Origin: Pterois miles
Taxonomy: Eukaryota > Chordata > Actinopteri > Perciformes > Scorpaenidae
Assembly (NCBI GenBank): GCA_947000775.1
Contig: CAMQGK010000144.1
Location: 6,222,501 to 6,286,500, forward strand
Direction: 5' to 3'
Length of the DNA stretch: 64,000 nt
Shown: piece by piece, positions 1 through 12,410 of the stretch
Numbering within the stretch: position 1 is the first letter of the stretch
How the letters are laid out: every line of letters starts with the position of its first letter
Translations under genes and position numbers: made by a program
The notes under the pieces: generated by a model
Databases searched by the model: none
Seen by the model: only the letters and a program-made list of their open reading frames with translations
What the model was told of the DNA's origin: nothing

Positions 1-480
1 GAAACATTAATTTATTTATTTTAAATATATAAATAAATGAATAAATAAATGACGTAAATAAATAGTTAAATAAATATGCCATGAAATATACCAAAAATAA
101 CATTAAATAGAAATGTCGACATTAATTGATATTTGTTTTAATTTGCTTTATTTGTTTACCTTTAATTTGATAATGAATAAATACATTTAAGAATAACTAA
201 AAATAAAAAAAATCTAAATGTTAATACAGTAAATAAATAAAAGGCAAAATTTAACAGAAGAGTAAATGGGGATTAATACAAAAATATATAATAAAAATAA
301 AATATAATAAATAAATAATGAAGCAAAATAGAAATGTATTTATGTCACAGCTTATCAATTAATTAATGCCTACATTTATATTTAATATCATTTTTGGTAC
401 ATTAAATGGCATATTTATTCATTATTTATATTTATCAAGTCATTTATTTATTAATTTATGTATTTTTGATTTTGGCAGCT
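1..480. repeat. AT-rich low-complexity block
   Basis: Almost entirely A and T, built of imperfect TAAA/ATTT tetramers. Its left part (aaataaataaatgaataaat) resembles the reverse complement of its right part near 415-470, so it may be an old fold-back element or simple repeat. No coding potential is visible. Confidence 0.7.
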
Positions 481-979
481 TCCCTCCTCCGTACTTTCAT
501 TCACATCGTGCAGAGATGGGGAGCGTATTTTAACCTCACAAGCCTTCCTTTATAACTCTCTTATGACTTTGAAGCAAGTCAGCATCCCCCAAAATAACTG
601 TGGGGCCTGTGATGTGAATGTTAATCTGAATTATCTCCAAGGAACTAACAGAAAAGAGAAACTAGTTAGACACATTTTAATATATATATGGTGATTAAAT
701 GACAACTTAAGTAGCTCAAATGTTTGATCTTCCAACAAGACAGGAAAAATAGTGTAAAATATGTTGTCTGTGCAGTGGTGAGCAGTTTGCATTGGTGTAC
801 TTAAGAGTTTGCTAATCTTCTTAGTGTCGGTAAGTAGCCAGCTAGAAATCAGCTACTGTCCAGATTGTCTCTTCCTGCCCCAGATAAACGACTCAGACAA
901 CAACAAAGCGAGGCTCGAGGAAAATATGTGGCATGGTCGCTTCACTGGCGTGAAATATGCACCTCCCCTCCTCCTTTAG
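481..979 (+). other. 5' flank or leader of the CARD exon
   Basis: Sequence complexity rises here and remains normal up to the CARD exon. There is a good pyrimidine-rich acceptor ending at 883 (cttcctgccccag) and a second, better one ending at 979 (cctcccctcctcctttag). The frame used by the CARD has a stop at 951-953, so coding sequence cannot run through from further left without splicing. Either the CARD transcript starts here with an untranslated leader, or an upstream exon outside the window splices to 980. No TATA box or CpG island stands out. ATG triplets near 925 and 933 would act as upstream starts if this stretch is transcribed. Confidence 0.4.
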
Positions 980-1392
980 GAGCTGTGCTGACAGAACCGT
1001 GGTAGAAGTTCTGGTGGGTCTCCTCAACTTGAAGATGTTTGGCAGCGGCACCAAGAGGTGGTTTGTGAGGAGGCAGAAGAAGCAGCAGAGGCCTGGCAGG
1101 AGGTCGTACACCAGGAAGAGGAAAAGATGGGCGGCTAGGATCCTCAAACAGCACCGACAAGAGATCCTGAGTGAGCTGGATGTCAGCACGGTGCTCCCTT
1201 ACCTGGTGTATGATAAGGTTTTCTCCCTGGGGGAGTACAAGGAAATCCTGGGGCAAGAGTCCAGCAAGAAGCGGACGGAGGTCTTCTTGGACAAGCTGTC
1301 TTCGAAGGGGCCCGCTGCCTTCTGCTCATTCTGTGCTGTTCTGGAGGAGGCGTGTCCTCACCTGCTCACCTCCTTTCTGCTGGATCAAACAG
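980..1392 (+). CDS. tjp1: tjp1 5' exon encoding a CARD (long ZO-1 isoform)
   Basis: Counting from the ATG at 1035, residues 7-31 are strongly basic (KKQQRPGRRSYTRKRKR) and residues 33-117 form a six-helix CARD. Diagnostic stretches are LKQHRQEIL in helix 1, VLPYLVYDKVFSLGEYKEI in helices 2-3, and KGPAAFCSF followed by LEEACPHLL in helices 5-6. CARDs bind other CARDs and drive assembly of NF-kB, apoptosis or inflammasome complexes. The exon is bounded by a strong acceptor (978-979) and a GT donor (1393-1394) and ends in phase 1, joining the next exon exactly. The start is uncertain: ATG 957 needs an unspliced leader, ATG 1035 has A at -3, and an upstream exon entering at 980 is possible. That it belongs to tjp1 is inferred from splice phase and shared strand, without transcript evidence. 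The CARD itself is clear. Closest alternative: an independent CARD gene ending before 25 kb. Confidence 0.8.
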
Positions 1393-1588
1393 GTACATCC
1401 ACTGATTATCCGCTAACGACCAACACAAGATAAAGGTCATAGAGGGCTGCGTGTGTGCTGATGGTCTTTCTGGAAAACATTTCATTGTGCATCAGAACAA
1501 AACAGCTCATCGATCTGTAGCTGCTTCCACTTATTCCTCCAGTATTTTCACTTATCTTTGGTTGCATTTAATTTTCTGCAAGAAATTG

Positions 1589-1622
<34 letters not shown>

Positions 1623-2011
1623 AATTTGAAGGCAAGAAAACTACTTTGCAGTAAGCCAGCGCCACAGACTAAGAGCCAGCAAAAATAGCTTCTTAAATCT
1701 GGACGGCTGAGGGGATTACTGAGCCGCCAGTGTTCCTAACTGGCCTCTGACAAACATATGGCCTCAACATGGCAGCTGTAGTCTGCAGGACCTGGTCTGT
1801 GCTGCACTACTCCAAATCAATATGCTTTACTTACATTTACATAAAATATTCTCAAGAAAATGATCCGCATTCACAGCTCAGTGTTATCTGAGGCTAATGT
1901 CCCACAATTACACTGTTGTGAATCCTCTTGCATACTCATCCGGTCAGAGGGGGAGACGCATACATTAACTATGCCATAAAAAGTGTCTAATATATGAATC
2001 TGTCCCTACAG
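1393..2011 (+). other. tjp1: short intron between CARD exon and linker exon
   Basis: A 619-bp GT-AG intron, small beside the tens of kilobases that follow. It contains an uninterrupted run of 33 A at 1589-1621. No additional exon is visible. Confidence 0.6.
1589..1621. repeat. poly-A tract
   Basis: An uninterrupted run of 33 A. It could be the tail of a retroposed insertion, but no recognisable SINE or LINE body precedes it. Confidence 0.85.
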
Positions 2012-2123
2012 ATGGTGCCCCAGGACAGGGCAGGAAAGGCAGCCTCCCTGTGCCCCTTAACAGCCCAGGAGAGCAACCTCTGTGCGCCCCTCCCGTGTAC
2101 ACAGACCCTGTGTTTGACTCCAG
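2012..2123 (+). CDS. tjp1: tjp1 linker exon after the CARD
   Basis: This 112-bp exon enters in phase 1 and leaves in phase 2, so it adds 37 complete residues and part of an Arg codon. It is bounded by a pyrimidine-rich acceptor (tctgtccctacag) and a GT donor at 2124. The peptide is rich in Pro, Gly and Ser (PLNSPGEQPLCAPPVYTDPV) and looks like a flexible linker. It contains a YTDP motif with a possible tyrosine site and no stop codon in the used frame. Its phase-2 end matches both the exon at 25275 and the alternative first exon at 14464. Support comes from exact phases and splice sites; I do not recognise the peptide itself. An exon of this size could be a chance match, so confidence is lower than for its neighbours. 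Confidence 0.68.
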
Positions 2124-4082
2124 GTCAGAGCCACTTTACATTTCACTAATGTCAAGCAAAATTAATTTCTGCTGCATCACTTAATGATCTGAGTTGATCA
2201 AGTCATCTCTGTTTTTAAATGTCACCTTAGATAAACTAAATCTTGATGAGGTGAAATCTAAGGCTTCTTACTTGGTGCTAAATATGTTTTCATTTAAATA
2301 TCAAGAAAGTTTTTTTTAAATTGTCTATGCAAATATTTTGTGATTGCACTTCTTGGGGAATAAATAGCAGAAACAGAAATAGCAAATTATTCTTGTAATG
2401 TTGGTTGATTGCGTGTACCAGACAGTGACAGGCAAATTGCCTTTTGTTATTGTCATCACCTCATCTAACACTCGAGAAACGTTGCAAATGTGATTTTTTT
2501 TTTCTTATGAATGGAGCTATTTAGGCGTCTCGTCTGCCCCAAACCACCATCTCCGCTCTCTTGTTTTCTAATTAATGCCAAATTACTGTAAAGGAAGAAC
2601 TTGATGGCCCGTGGGAGATTTTGGACCATGTATGTCTTATTGCTTTGTGTGGTTAATGTGTGCAAAATGTGGCTGGTAACAGCGTTGCTCCTTTGTGTTG
2701 TGTTGCTTTATGCTGCTGCGCATGGCTCCATGTCCACAATGATGGATGTTGTCGTTGTGTCGAATCATTGCATCAAAGTCCTGCTGCATGATTTCTGCAC
2801 CGTCTTGTGCATGCTGATGTTGTTGCTGCTGTTATCATCACGTTATTGTCTTATATTCTTTTACCTGTCACTGTACAGGTTTTAGAAAAATTAGCTCATT
2901 TACAGAAAAACTGACTATTGTGTGATGTTCTTTTTAAATACATAAAAAAAAAAGAAGACATGAAAAGATGTGTTGGATATGGACTTGAACAATGTATGCT
3001 GAGCAGCACTGAAATGGTCCAAGCAGTTTGTGTTGCCCCAGCATTTAAGACACTTTTTTGTTTAATTTGTCTTTAATCTGTAATTTGACTAATTTGGCAT
3101 AAATTATCATTCACAAGTGAAAGCTTTTGCAGCATTATGTTTATGATATGTGAACTTAAGTGCCTACTGTCTGCCACAATATCAGATTTTCTCTATGTGA
3201 TTATCGTGGTTGAAAGAATCCACAGTTAATTGAAATGTTAGAGAAATCACAGTATGGCCTGCTGCAACTCCACTGCCTATTGCACCTCCTGTGAGGTGAG
3301 CTGTCCTTTGTTGAAGGTGAAATGTGTGTCAAAATACCATTATAAAATTATATACTGTGGTGCTGCAGAGAGGTCCTGGCCTACATATCATATTCTACAG
3401 ACTATGAGAATAACTATGTAAACAATATCATTCCCTCTCAAGTCACAAATCATATCACCATTGCAATATCAGTCAAAATAATTTCAGTTAGATATTTTCT
3501 GATGCATGCAGCCCTAACGATAGCTATGCTATCATGATAACTATGGAAAATTAAAGAAAAAAAGACTTCAATCAGTTGAATTTATCTTTAACTTTTTTTG
3601 TTGTACATTTCTTTTTTGGCAAAATATTTATACTCAAAATATGAATGTAGGGAGGTGGCGAGAGAGTCTGTAACAATAACTGTATATAAAAATATTTGAG
3701 AGGCGCTGGATTATTTACACAATATTGTCATATGTGTATTATGACATCAGTGTTTAATTTTTTTATATCATGGTTATCATTATTAACGGTCCTGCAATGC
3801 TGCAACTGTGTACATAAATGAAATGACAGAAAGGAAGCGCATAAAATGACATCTGCTGAGCTTTTCTTTTGTATATTTTAGAGAGTGTCCGAAGCAGTCT
3901 GGTGCTCTGATGCATGTCCTGCGAGGCTGCTTGTGTCACCGTGCGTCAGGCCCTGTGAACGCATCGTGACTGAATGTTGGTGTTGTTCTGGGTGTGTGTG
4001 GACCCCTGGAGAGTACCCTTGGCCCAGCTAACACAGCAGGGGGGAGGGGAGAAGCAGGGAGCACTTGACATTGTGTATATAC

Positions 4083-4116
<34 letters not shown>

Positions 4117-4117
4117 G
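4083..4117. repeat. (TG)n(AG)n microsatellite
   Basis: A TG dinucleotide run passes directly into a GA run. Confidence 0.95.
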
Positions 4118-4261
4118 TAGAGTGGTTGCTTGGATGTGACGCCTGAAGTGACGGGACAGACAAGCTGATATGCTCCCTAGACCGTTAAGAAGGCCTCTTT
4201 AATGTATGACAGCTAAGTCAGCACGGAGACAGCTATCCCAATGGTCTGGCCCTGGGCGCTG

Positions 4262-4287
4262 ACACACACACACACACACACACACAC
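4262..4287. repeat. (AC)n microsatellite
   Basis: A perfect AC dinucleotide run, followed by further imperfect ACAC stretches up to about 4345. Confidence 0.95.
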
Positions 4288-4790
4288 GCAGACAGGCTGA
4301 CAGATACAGACCAACACACACAACACAGCATAGCAGCACACACAGCCAGAATAGTCACAGAGCCTCCACAGGAGATGCAGTACGCTAACAAGGCAATGTA
4401 AGTCCTCTTGAAATTTCATGTCAGAGTAGGTACTTTTTTTGAACGTATGCCAAAGTCTTGTGAGTATGTGACGATGCTAACATCTGTTGGTTTTCGCAAA
4501 GGTACAACTTAGGGAGGATGTTGTTGTAGCTCTTTTGATGTATTCCTGCTTGTGTGTTACCTGTGAATACAAGCTCATCCAGACACAGCGACGGGCAAGG
4601 CTGGCTGCATGTATGTGTAGATAAAAACGGCATAATCTTTTGTTTATTCACTGTTAAGGAGAAGTAGGACAGAAACTGCCTCAAGTCATGGATGCTCAGC
4701 TTCAGAATTTGTGTGTCCCCGTGTGACAGCGTGAAGCATGTCTGCAGCCGCAGTTGTTATAAATGTGCAAACAACCTGGGAGTATCGTCC

Positions 4791-4791
<1 letters not shown>

Positions 4792-4824
<33 letters not shown>
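4792..4824. repeat. (TG)n microsatellite
   Basis: A perfect TG dinucleotide run of about 33 bases. Confidence 0.95.
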
Positions 4825-4825
<1 letters not shown>

Positions 4826-5380
4826 TTCCACCTTTCTGATCTGCACACTTTGTCTGATCCACAGCAGAAGAGCAGATTGATTGTCAGCTATGCGGGTTCA
4901 AAGAGACACTGTGTTTATTAGTTTGGCTTTTCGCATCCGCCTCTAGTCGGTATCCTGCTGACTGAGAGCGAACTTGCAGCATTTAATCACATCTCTGGGT
5001 TTTCTGTCTTTAAGGGCACAAATGACCCCTGTGTGAGCAGCGCGGGAACTGGTGTGAAGCAGTTGACGGGCCGCTGTCTGCCATATTGTTTTCACTGAAC
5101 CGTTGTGTTTTTTTTTTTAAACCAGCATATAAAACATTAAGGGCAATCATCTCAAAGCAAAGTGCTGATTTAAGTGCATTAAATGCATGATTATTGATTG
5201 GATAGCTTGGCTTTCTTAAGCCACAGGATCTATCACTACAGAGGATGTGCGTGTTATTTGCCAGGATGCGTTGGCCATGTGTTTGGATCCGTGGCCTTAT
5301 ATGTATATGTGAGGCTGCAGCGATGATGTAAGTCACCGTGCCTTCATCCATAAGTGGAGAAAATGAGATGCTGGCAGGTT

Positions 5381-5412
5381 GAGGAGGAGGAGGAGGAGGA
5401 GGAGAGGAGAGA
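5381..5412. repeat. (GAG)n trinucleotide run
   Basis: About ten GAG/GGA triplets in a purine-rich tract. Confidence 0.9.
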
Positions 5413-6477
5413 TTAGCTGGAGCTGCGAGGTTATGCTTCTCTGTGCTGATGACTCACCTCACAGCACATAGAGAGAAAGCACTGCGACAGCGCTGAGGTG
5501 TGACTGTGTGTGTGTGTGTTTCGTTACTCTTATTCTTCTTGCTGCAGTGCATTCATGTGAAGAGGACTTTTTCTGTGAACTTCTCCTCTTTGTTTGGTGC
5601 AAAAGTAATAAATCACGGTGTTACAGCGGTAGTGGTTCTGAGGGCGTCCGTCCAGGTTTGTCTCCTCTGGGAGCAGCCTCTGAGTCCTACAAACCAGCTT
5701 TGATTTTGCTGTATGGAATAAAGTGGACAAGAGAGTCTAAGGACACGAGAAAGAAGGGCAGCCCCGTCTGTCCTATTTACTTGCTGGAGGAAAAAAAAAA
5801 AGTACTTTAGTGTGTTATTAGCGCACACGTGTGCCCCTTTTCTCAGTGTGAACGTGCTTGTGTCGGTGTGTGTGTGCGGCGAACAATAAAAGATGTCAGC
5901 GGAGGGATCTCATGTGAGAAGGGTAATGATGGGGCCGGCTGCTCCGAGCCATTACTGTTGAGATGCAGAGGGGGGATGCCAATGTGAAATCAAAGTGCTG
6001 CAGTGGAGTGTGCATGGGTATGCAGCGGGCTTCAGACTGCAGCACAACCACTGACCCACTGCTGTCTCAATGCTTCCCCACTGACACACTACTACTGGTT
6101 CCCATACTAGCTCCCTGTAATGTGTGTGACTTTTAAGGAGAGACGGGAGGCCTGGTGTATGTGTGTGTGTGTGTCCACAGTAGTTTCCTCGTCCACTAAT
6201 AACTGCTGTGTCGTCTCACATGCCTGATAATGACGATCCGTGGCGTCTGAATAATCAGGAGAGTTATCTGAATGGCGTCCCGGTCAATGGGAGGTGACAG
6301 AGTGCACTACTGGTGGGTTTGTTGTCGCTCTGATGATTCCATTAGAGGCGTATTAGTTGAGAGGCTACTAACAGAAAGCATGCAGCCAGGACTCAATCAT
6401 CCTACACAACCTAAACCTACAGTGAGGTGCCATCATGCTACCTATTTTCTGCCAACTATTTAGTTGTTAGGGCTGTC

Positions 6478-6600
6478 TTGGCAAGAATCTGGTGATACGA
6501 TATATAAAGATACAGGGGTTTTGCTATTTTTTTAAATCTAATTTTAGGAAAACTGTTATAGTATCACAAACACACACACACACATGCAAAAAATCTGAAT
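6478..6600. repeat. remnant of a dispersed element
   Basis: Begins ttagggctgtcttggc and continues with cgatatataaagatac, then a short CA run. This resembles the opening of a common fish repeat that starts with a gggctgtc...cgatacgata motif. Boundaries and class are uncertain. Confidence 0.35.
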
Positions 6601-6869
6601 AAAAAAAGTTTACTTTTTAATGCAATCAGAACAGTGGGATCTAAATTTAATCGCAGTCCCTGTAACATCCAACATCATTGCACTGATACACTGAGATGAC
6701 GCATTTCTGCAAATGAAATAAAGTATTTACTGAGTTTATCTTTGCATGTAAACTAATAATTAAAAATTGATACAATCTTTTTGAGAACTGATATGTATCG
6801 CAAAGTATAATGTTGCAAACAGTGTTATGTGAAGTGGCTATAATCACTTTTTTAAATTATTAAATAACA

Positions 6870-7235
6870 ATGTGAAGGGTTGCTGATAGTAATGAACACA
6901 CAGAGAATTACCACCAGAATATGCAGCTCCCCTCGGCTTTACCAAGCGTCATAGTGAGCTTCATCTCATTGTTTAGCGGTCCGACCTGCAACTGCACTGT
7001 TTTGGTAACTCTCACTGCTCTCATAGCGTTGTTTTTGTTTTCAAGGAAAACGCTCTAAAAACTCCCTGTAAACTGCCTGCTCAGCACCAAACAGCAGATG
7101 CACACAGTTAGCGAGTAGCTGGTGAGCACCGTGGAGCATTTAAGAGCTAAAGAGACAGATATTTCCCTCAGGAGTTGGTGGAGACCAAAAAAGAGATAAA
7201 AAGAGTGAATACTGGATTTATATTTATAAGGTAGA
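6870..7235 (+). repeat. dispersed repeat, copy 1 of 2
   Basis: The section at about 7060-7205 (ctgcctgctcagcaccaaacag, then ggagaccaaaaaagag) is matched by a second copy near 44810-44930 in the same orientation. Both contain the same order of motifs: CTGCTCAGCACCAAACAG, then AGCTAA followed by CAGATATTT and CCTCAG. It is noncoding and probably a non-autonomous element. The class was not determined. Confidence 0.7.
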
Positions 7236-9739
7236 CACAATCATGACTCCAAATGAATGATAATGTTGCGCCATAACTGCTAGATGTGTTAATACGCCAC
7301 ATATCACCGTAAAAGAATATGATGTCAATGTTGTTTTTACAACTTGTTTCTGCTGCCTCCAAGTGGCCAAGGAATATCCTTATAAACTTAAATAAGTAAA
7401 CTAAATTAATTTAAGTCTCAGAACATAGTCTCTATTTTCCCTTTTATTAGTACCTTGCTATATAGTTCCTTCCATATATTTATTAGGAAATTATGGATGT
7501 AAATTAAAGTGTTACCATTATCTCCGGTATAACACAAAAAATGGCAGCCTACAAGTATGCAGAAAGTTTACTCAACCCCCCGAATTCACAGAACAAATGT
7601 GTGTCCTCTGTGGTAGCTGCCGCCTACTGTTAATTACATGACAGGATTTTTGAAGTGTGCTGACTCCATCCCGTTTCTAACCCAGAGATATGTGTAGCAT
7701 GCTTGTTTCATGCATGTACAAGTGTAGTATTGTTTATTTCGTATGTATATATTTTGCATTTTTCTTGCTACACAGAGAAGCTTTCTCACCAGCAGATACT
7801 GCATGGGAGAATTTTTGGGCATATGAGCACGGGATGAATTTAGGTTCCTGTAATGCCCTGAAGGGTTTTCTGCTTCCAGTCACCCAGAAGTAACTAACTG
7901 GCAACCACAAAAAGAGCTGTTTTAAATAACAGAAAGGGCCTGATGTTCATTCTCTGCACATTATATCAGGCTTTGTTTTAAATGTCATTTTTTAAAAATA
8001 CCCATATAAATGTAGCTGTTTATTTTAGAAATAGGGACTTTCATAGATTTCATTATACATAACCACACACTGTAGTGCATTTAAGCAGGCAGTCCTATAT
8101 GTTTACCCCACACTTGCCATAGAGAGGTTTACTGTACTGTAGTATAACACACATGTGGAGAATTTTTTAGAGCACTACAGTGTCATGGGTGCATACATTT
8201 TTAGCAACGTGGGCCACAGAGGGACTCGCTCCCCTGACGCTGGCGGTGTCAGTGCCATGCCCTGCCTCTTTAGCTATATGGTGGAAATCTTCTGTAGGTT
8301 GCTCAAGTTCATTTCCAGCATGTGCTTCAGTCTGATATTTCCTAATTAACACACCAGATAATCCCTTTATCACATAATGCTTATAACAGCTATTGTGGTA
8401 TTGGATTTCTCATGGCAGATAAATCTAAGATCCTCAGTTTGCATTTATCTGGCCTCCTCAGACCTCTTACTGTCAGCAGCTTTGTTTAAGTCTGTCTGCT
8501 GTAGCGAGTGTGAGAAGTGTACCTCTCCGCTCAGGTGAGCACTTCTCTGCTCCTCTAAGACTTCAAAGTCTAGACTAATCGACTTACTCTGAAGCTTAGA
8601 GCGGCACCAGAGTGTCAGTCTATTGACCGAAAAACAACCCACGCCAGCCTCTGTTTGCTGCTAATGACAGGTGGCGTGGGCACAGTCCACTGAGACGGAG
8701 CTGCTGTGTACTGCACCTCCAACAAACACTAAGACACTGTATAATCCGCAGCGCAACTGAAAGGCAGATTTTCTTTGCCAAGTGTCAAAATATGTCACTT
8801 TAACTTTAAATTACTTATGGGAAAGATGTGTAGTTCTTTGTGATATAGGGAGAAAAATGTTCATAATCACCAATAAAACAACTCTTAATTCATATTTAGG
8901 CGCACTACATCAAGAGTTCCCAACATGCCCAAACTCTCTGAGAGTAGAAGTGAAAGAAACCTCAGGGAGATGTCATTATCTCTCTCGGGTGTGAAATATT
9001 GTGCAAGAGTGGTTTATACAGTTACAAAAATATATATGGTTGTAACAGGTAAAAGTAGTTTAAACACAAGGGGTTTATAATCGAGTGATGGAATTATAAT
9101 ACTAATGTAATAAATCCATCAAAAGGTGTTCATTAAAATAAGTACAAAAGGTGTTTCCAGTGGAAATAGTCTAATAAAATTCATCCCGTAGAATAAGTCC
9201 ATTAAAATGTCCAGTAGTGGGTGTCAGGTAGGTGGAGGAGGGGAGACATGCACTGATGATTTTGGCAAAATTTTCATCCTTTCTCACCCATCCAATATAA
9301 AAAGAAATACCACAGATCCAGATCCAGCTTATTCAAAATGCATGCAGTGTCCAAGATGTTGCATGTGACATACAAACAAAAAAAGACTGTGGTTCCCTGC
9401 TTGGACCAAAGGGGATATTTTATAAAAAATGCTGCCTGTCTGTGTAGAGCTCTGGCTCCCAACCGCAGGCCAAATACATACACAGGTGCAGTAATGTGGC
9501 AACTGAAAACTGCTCGTAGGTGTGATGGCAGGGAGTGTTGATGGTTGTCTGGCTATATACTGTAAGCTGTGTATCACTTGTTCAATGTGAGCTGGTATAT
9601 ACTCCATCCAATCAGTAACCAGACCAGTCACTTGGAAAGGTGTATGAATGATGCATACAGTAACTTGCAAGGCATTTAGCGTGCAATAAGAATGCCGTTC
9701 TTGCTTTTGGCACGTCATTTGTATGCCGTGTAGACTGAG

Positions 9740-10030
9740 TCCAGTGTAAACATACCCATATAAACAGGCTACGCTCAGAGCTAATAACGTAGAATAAAAA
9801 AATAATGCCTATGGTGGGTTTAGTGACGTTTGTCTTGTGTTTTTTTAGTGACGTTTGTGACGTTGTGTTTTCTGTACTTATGTTACGTTGTTTCCGTATG
9901 TATTTTTGCTCTGTTTACATCCTTATTTTAAGCCCAACCATGCCACTTTTCCTAAACTTAACTAAGTGGTTTGTTGCCTAAACCTAACTGCAGACGTTAC
10001 CCTAGTTTTACCCCTAGTTTACTCCTAGCT
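9740..10030. repeat. dispersed repeat with cctaaacctaac motif
   Basis: Contains repeated gtgacgtttgt units and the phrases ccatgccacttttcctaaactta and gttgcctaaacctaact. A related phrase (attgcctaaacctaagg) occurs near 24400. This wording is common in fish repeats. Ends were not defined. Confidence 0.45.
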
Positions 10031-11398
10031 TTGTTGCGTGGCATAAAAATGATGGCATACAAATGAAACATGAAAAGCCTAAAATGCATCCTCATGACAG
10101 GCACAGTTTCCTTGTAATGTGTCATCCATACATCTTCCATGAGATTGGGCTGCAGTAACACAGGATGCCTCATGTGTGTGATGTGCAGAATTAAAACTAC
10201 CTTTGGCCACATCATTCTGGTACAGGAAATTTCAGGAAAATGAGACATATGTCGTGGGAAATACAAGAGTAACCGAATGATGGTCCCTGACCACTTTCTA
10301 TAGTCTGTTCTCCAATTTCATTGTGCGAGACATTTAACTTTAATTAACAGCTACCGTATCATGATACCATCTGGCATTATAAATACAGCCAAGAGAACCT
10401 TTCCTATCTGTGAGTACAGCTGTGCTGACTACTTTGATTTTATATCAGTTAGACATACAGTAACATGATCAGCAATCCATGATATTTGGCTGCCCTGCTC
10501 ATTTACAAGAGAGATAACTGAGTTAGACCTGTTATAATAATAACCTCACTCAGTTGTTACACTCAGTACTTTCACTTTACATTCACATTGTTCTGGGTGT
10601 GACAGGGTAGATTCAGTCCGTATGAGCTTGAAGGTTCATTATTGACCTTATTGACCTTGGATCAGTTCGACAAAAAAGTCTTGTAATCTTTAATTTGGTG
10701 AGGGCCATGAAACGCAAGAGAAAGCTCCTGAAAAATTGCAGTAATTCAAGCTGTGAGTCTCATCTTGGCCATCATCACTAGATGAGTTTACTCCAAACCT
10801 GTACACACAAAGAAACACAGATTAATGTTTTGAGTTTACTCAATTCACTGGTGAAGTCCATAAATGTGGCTGAAAGTTCCTGAAAATTTCCATTAAGTGG
10901 ATCATATGCTGATTTTTTTTTCTTACTCGGACTATACAGTATGTAACTGCTAATAGACCTTTTTGACAGCAGACATGTTTTCACAATAGAAAAAGCCTGT
11001 GTTAACATTAAAGAAGACCCAGTAAACCTTGACAGCAGGTTTCCAGCTACTTGTTTTTATGTGTGTTTTCAATTTGCACTCAAAAATGATGTGGAATGAA
11101 TGGGATTACAAAACATTTGCAATAAAAAATCTCAATATTGCATTATATGTTTCACGCTTGACTGAGGTGAAAGTCGGTGTATGAATAAAAGCAAAGTGCG
11201 ACAAAGTTTAATGACAGTCGTAGCGAATACATCATGACAACATCTGACTTAAAGGGTAACACCACCTAAATATAGAATTCCAATATGTTATTTCCGTGGC
11301 CTGAGAAAGCTCAATCAATGTGTGAACATGAGCTGCTTTCTCTCAAAGCCAGAAAACTCCAGGATGAAGTGTGGAGCTGCTCCATATAGAAGAAGAAG

Positions 11399-11723
11399 AA
11401 GAAGAAGATCTACCTTTATTAGTCCCACAGTGGGGAAATTCAATTTACACTCTGTTAAACTCATACATGGTACATGCAGACCTGAAACACACATACATGC
11501 AGTAAATGGAGAGATGTCAGAGTGAGGGGGCTGCTCCTGACAAGCGCCCCGAGCAGTTGGGGGTTTGGTGCCTTGCTCAGGGGCACCTCGGCAGTGCCCA
11601 AGAGGTAAACTGGCACCTCTCCAGCTACCAGTTCACACTCAGTTTTTGGTCCATGTCGGGACTTGAACCGGTGACCCTCCGGTTCCCAAGCCAACTCCCT
11701 ACAGACTGAGCTACTGCCGCCCC
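11399..11723 (-). mobile_element. tRNA-derived SINE
   Basis: On the - strand the element starts at 11723 with a tRNA-like head. There is an A-box-like TAGCTCAGTCTGTAGGGAG and a B-box GGTTCAAGTCC, which is the RNA polymerase III promoter pair. A conserved body follows, containing TGAGCAAGGCACC. It ends near 11410 and has a (CTT)n-type tail (agaagaagaag on the + strand at 11389-11407). This is the usual head-body-tail plan of teleost SINEs. Confidence 0.8.
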
Positions 11724-11889
11724 TGTGTACAGTGGGAAGGTAATTTTTTGGACCCACACCATGATTGTTTTCTTGCACCCATATACTCAGATCATTCCCT
11801 TGGATGTTCTCAGTGTCACCTATAACATCTCTCCCCATTCATTGTCTATGGGCTATATTCTGTTGCCAGAATCATCTTGTAGTGTGTAT

Positions 11890-11975
11890 GGTAAATGGAC
11901 TTGCATTTATATTGCACTTTTTTAGTCATCCGACCACTTAGAGTACTTTACATTACATATCACCATTCACCTATT

Positions 11976-12035
<60 letters not shown>

Positions 12036-12153
12036 ACAGCTGGTTAAGTGTCTTGCTCAAGGACCCATCGACATGCAACCAGAGCAGCCAGGGATCAAAC
12101 TACCCACCCTCCGTTTGGTGGACGACCTGCTCTGAGCCACAGAACCTGCCCCT
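11890..12153 (-). mobile_element. tRNA-derived SINE, second family
   Basis: Its end (gtaaatggacttgcatttat on the + strand) is the reverse complement of the end of the element at 17746-18029, so the two are opposite-strand members of one family. On the - strand a degenerate B box (AGTTTGATCCC) lies near 12090. An expanded (AC)n run at 11977-12038 interrupts the body. The tail resembles the widespread teleost repeat ending in TATATAAATGCAAGTCCATTTAC. Confidence 0.75.
11977..12038. repeat. (AC)n microsatellite inside a SINE
   Basis: A nearly perfect AC run of about 60 bases within the SINE body. Confidence 0.95.
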
Positions 12154-12410
12154 TCCCAGATCCCATAGAAGATGACTAAAAAACCTGTTCTGCATCAGGT
12201 TCCCAGCAAATATTGTGAGCGAAGCCAGGAACAGTACCTCTCTGACAAGTGTTTTTTTTTTTTGTCTGTTGATTTTTTTAAAAGGGATTCAGCTTTGAGT
12301 AAAAATGAAAAAGTTTGTGACCCAGCAGCCATGTTGAGCTCTGTCGAGGAAATACCAAGCACCTCCCACCAACCGGAGCACAGCTAATAGGAAAGCTCAA
12401 AAGAAGCACT

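Noticed and set aside
884..950. Possible coding exon with INDSDNNKARLEENMWHG
   Set aside because: The frame differs from the CARD frame, an intron to 979 would be only about 29 bp, and I cannot recognise the peptide. It was kept only as possible leader.
893..1256. Open frames on the - strand overlapping the CARD exon
   Set aside because: Shadow frames of the CARD exon; no homology, and the CARD frame explains the composition.
2601..2885. 94-codon + strand frame rich in Leu, Val, Cys and Met resembling a membrane protein
   Set aside because: The GT/TGT-rich DNA explains the hydrophobic residues; no recognisable family, no supported promoter or splice sites.
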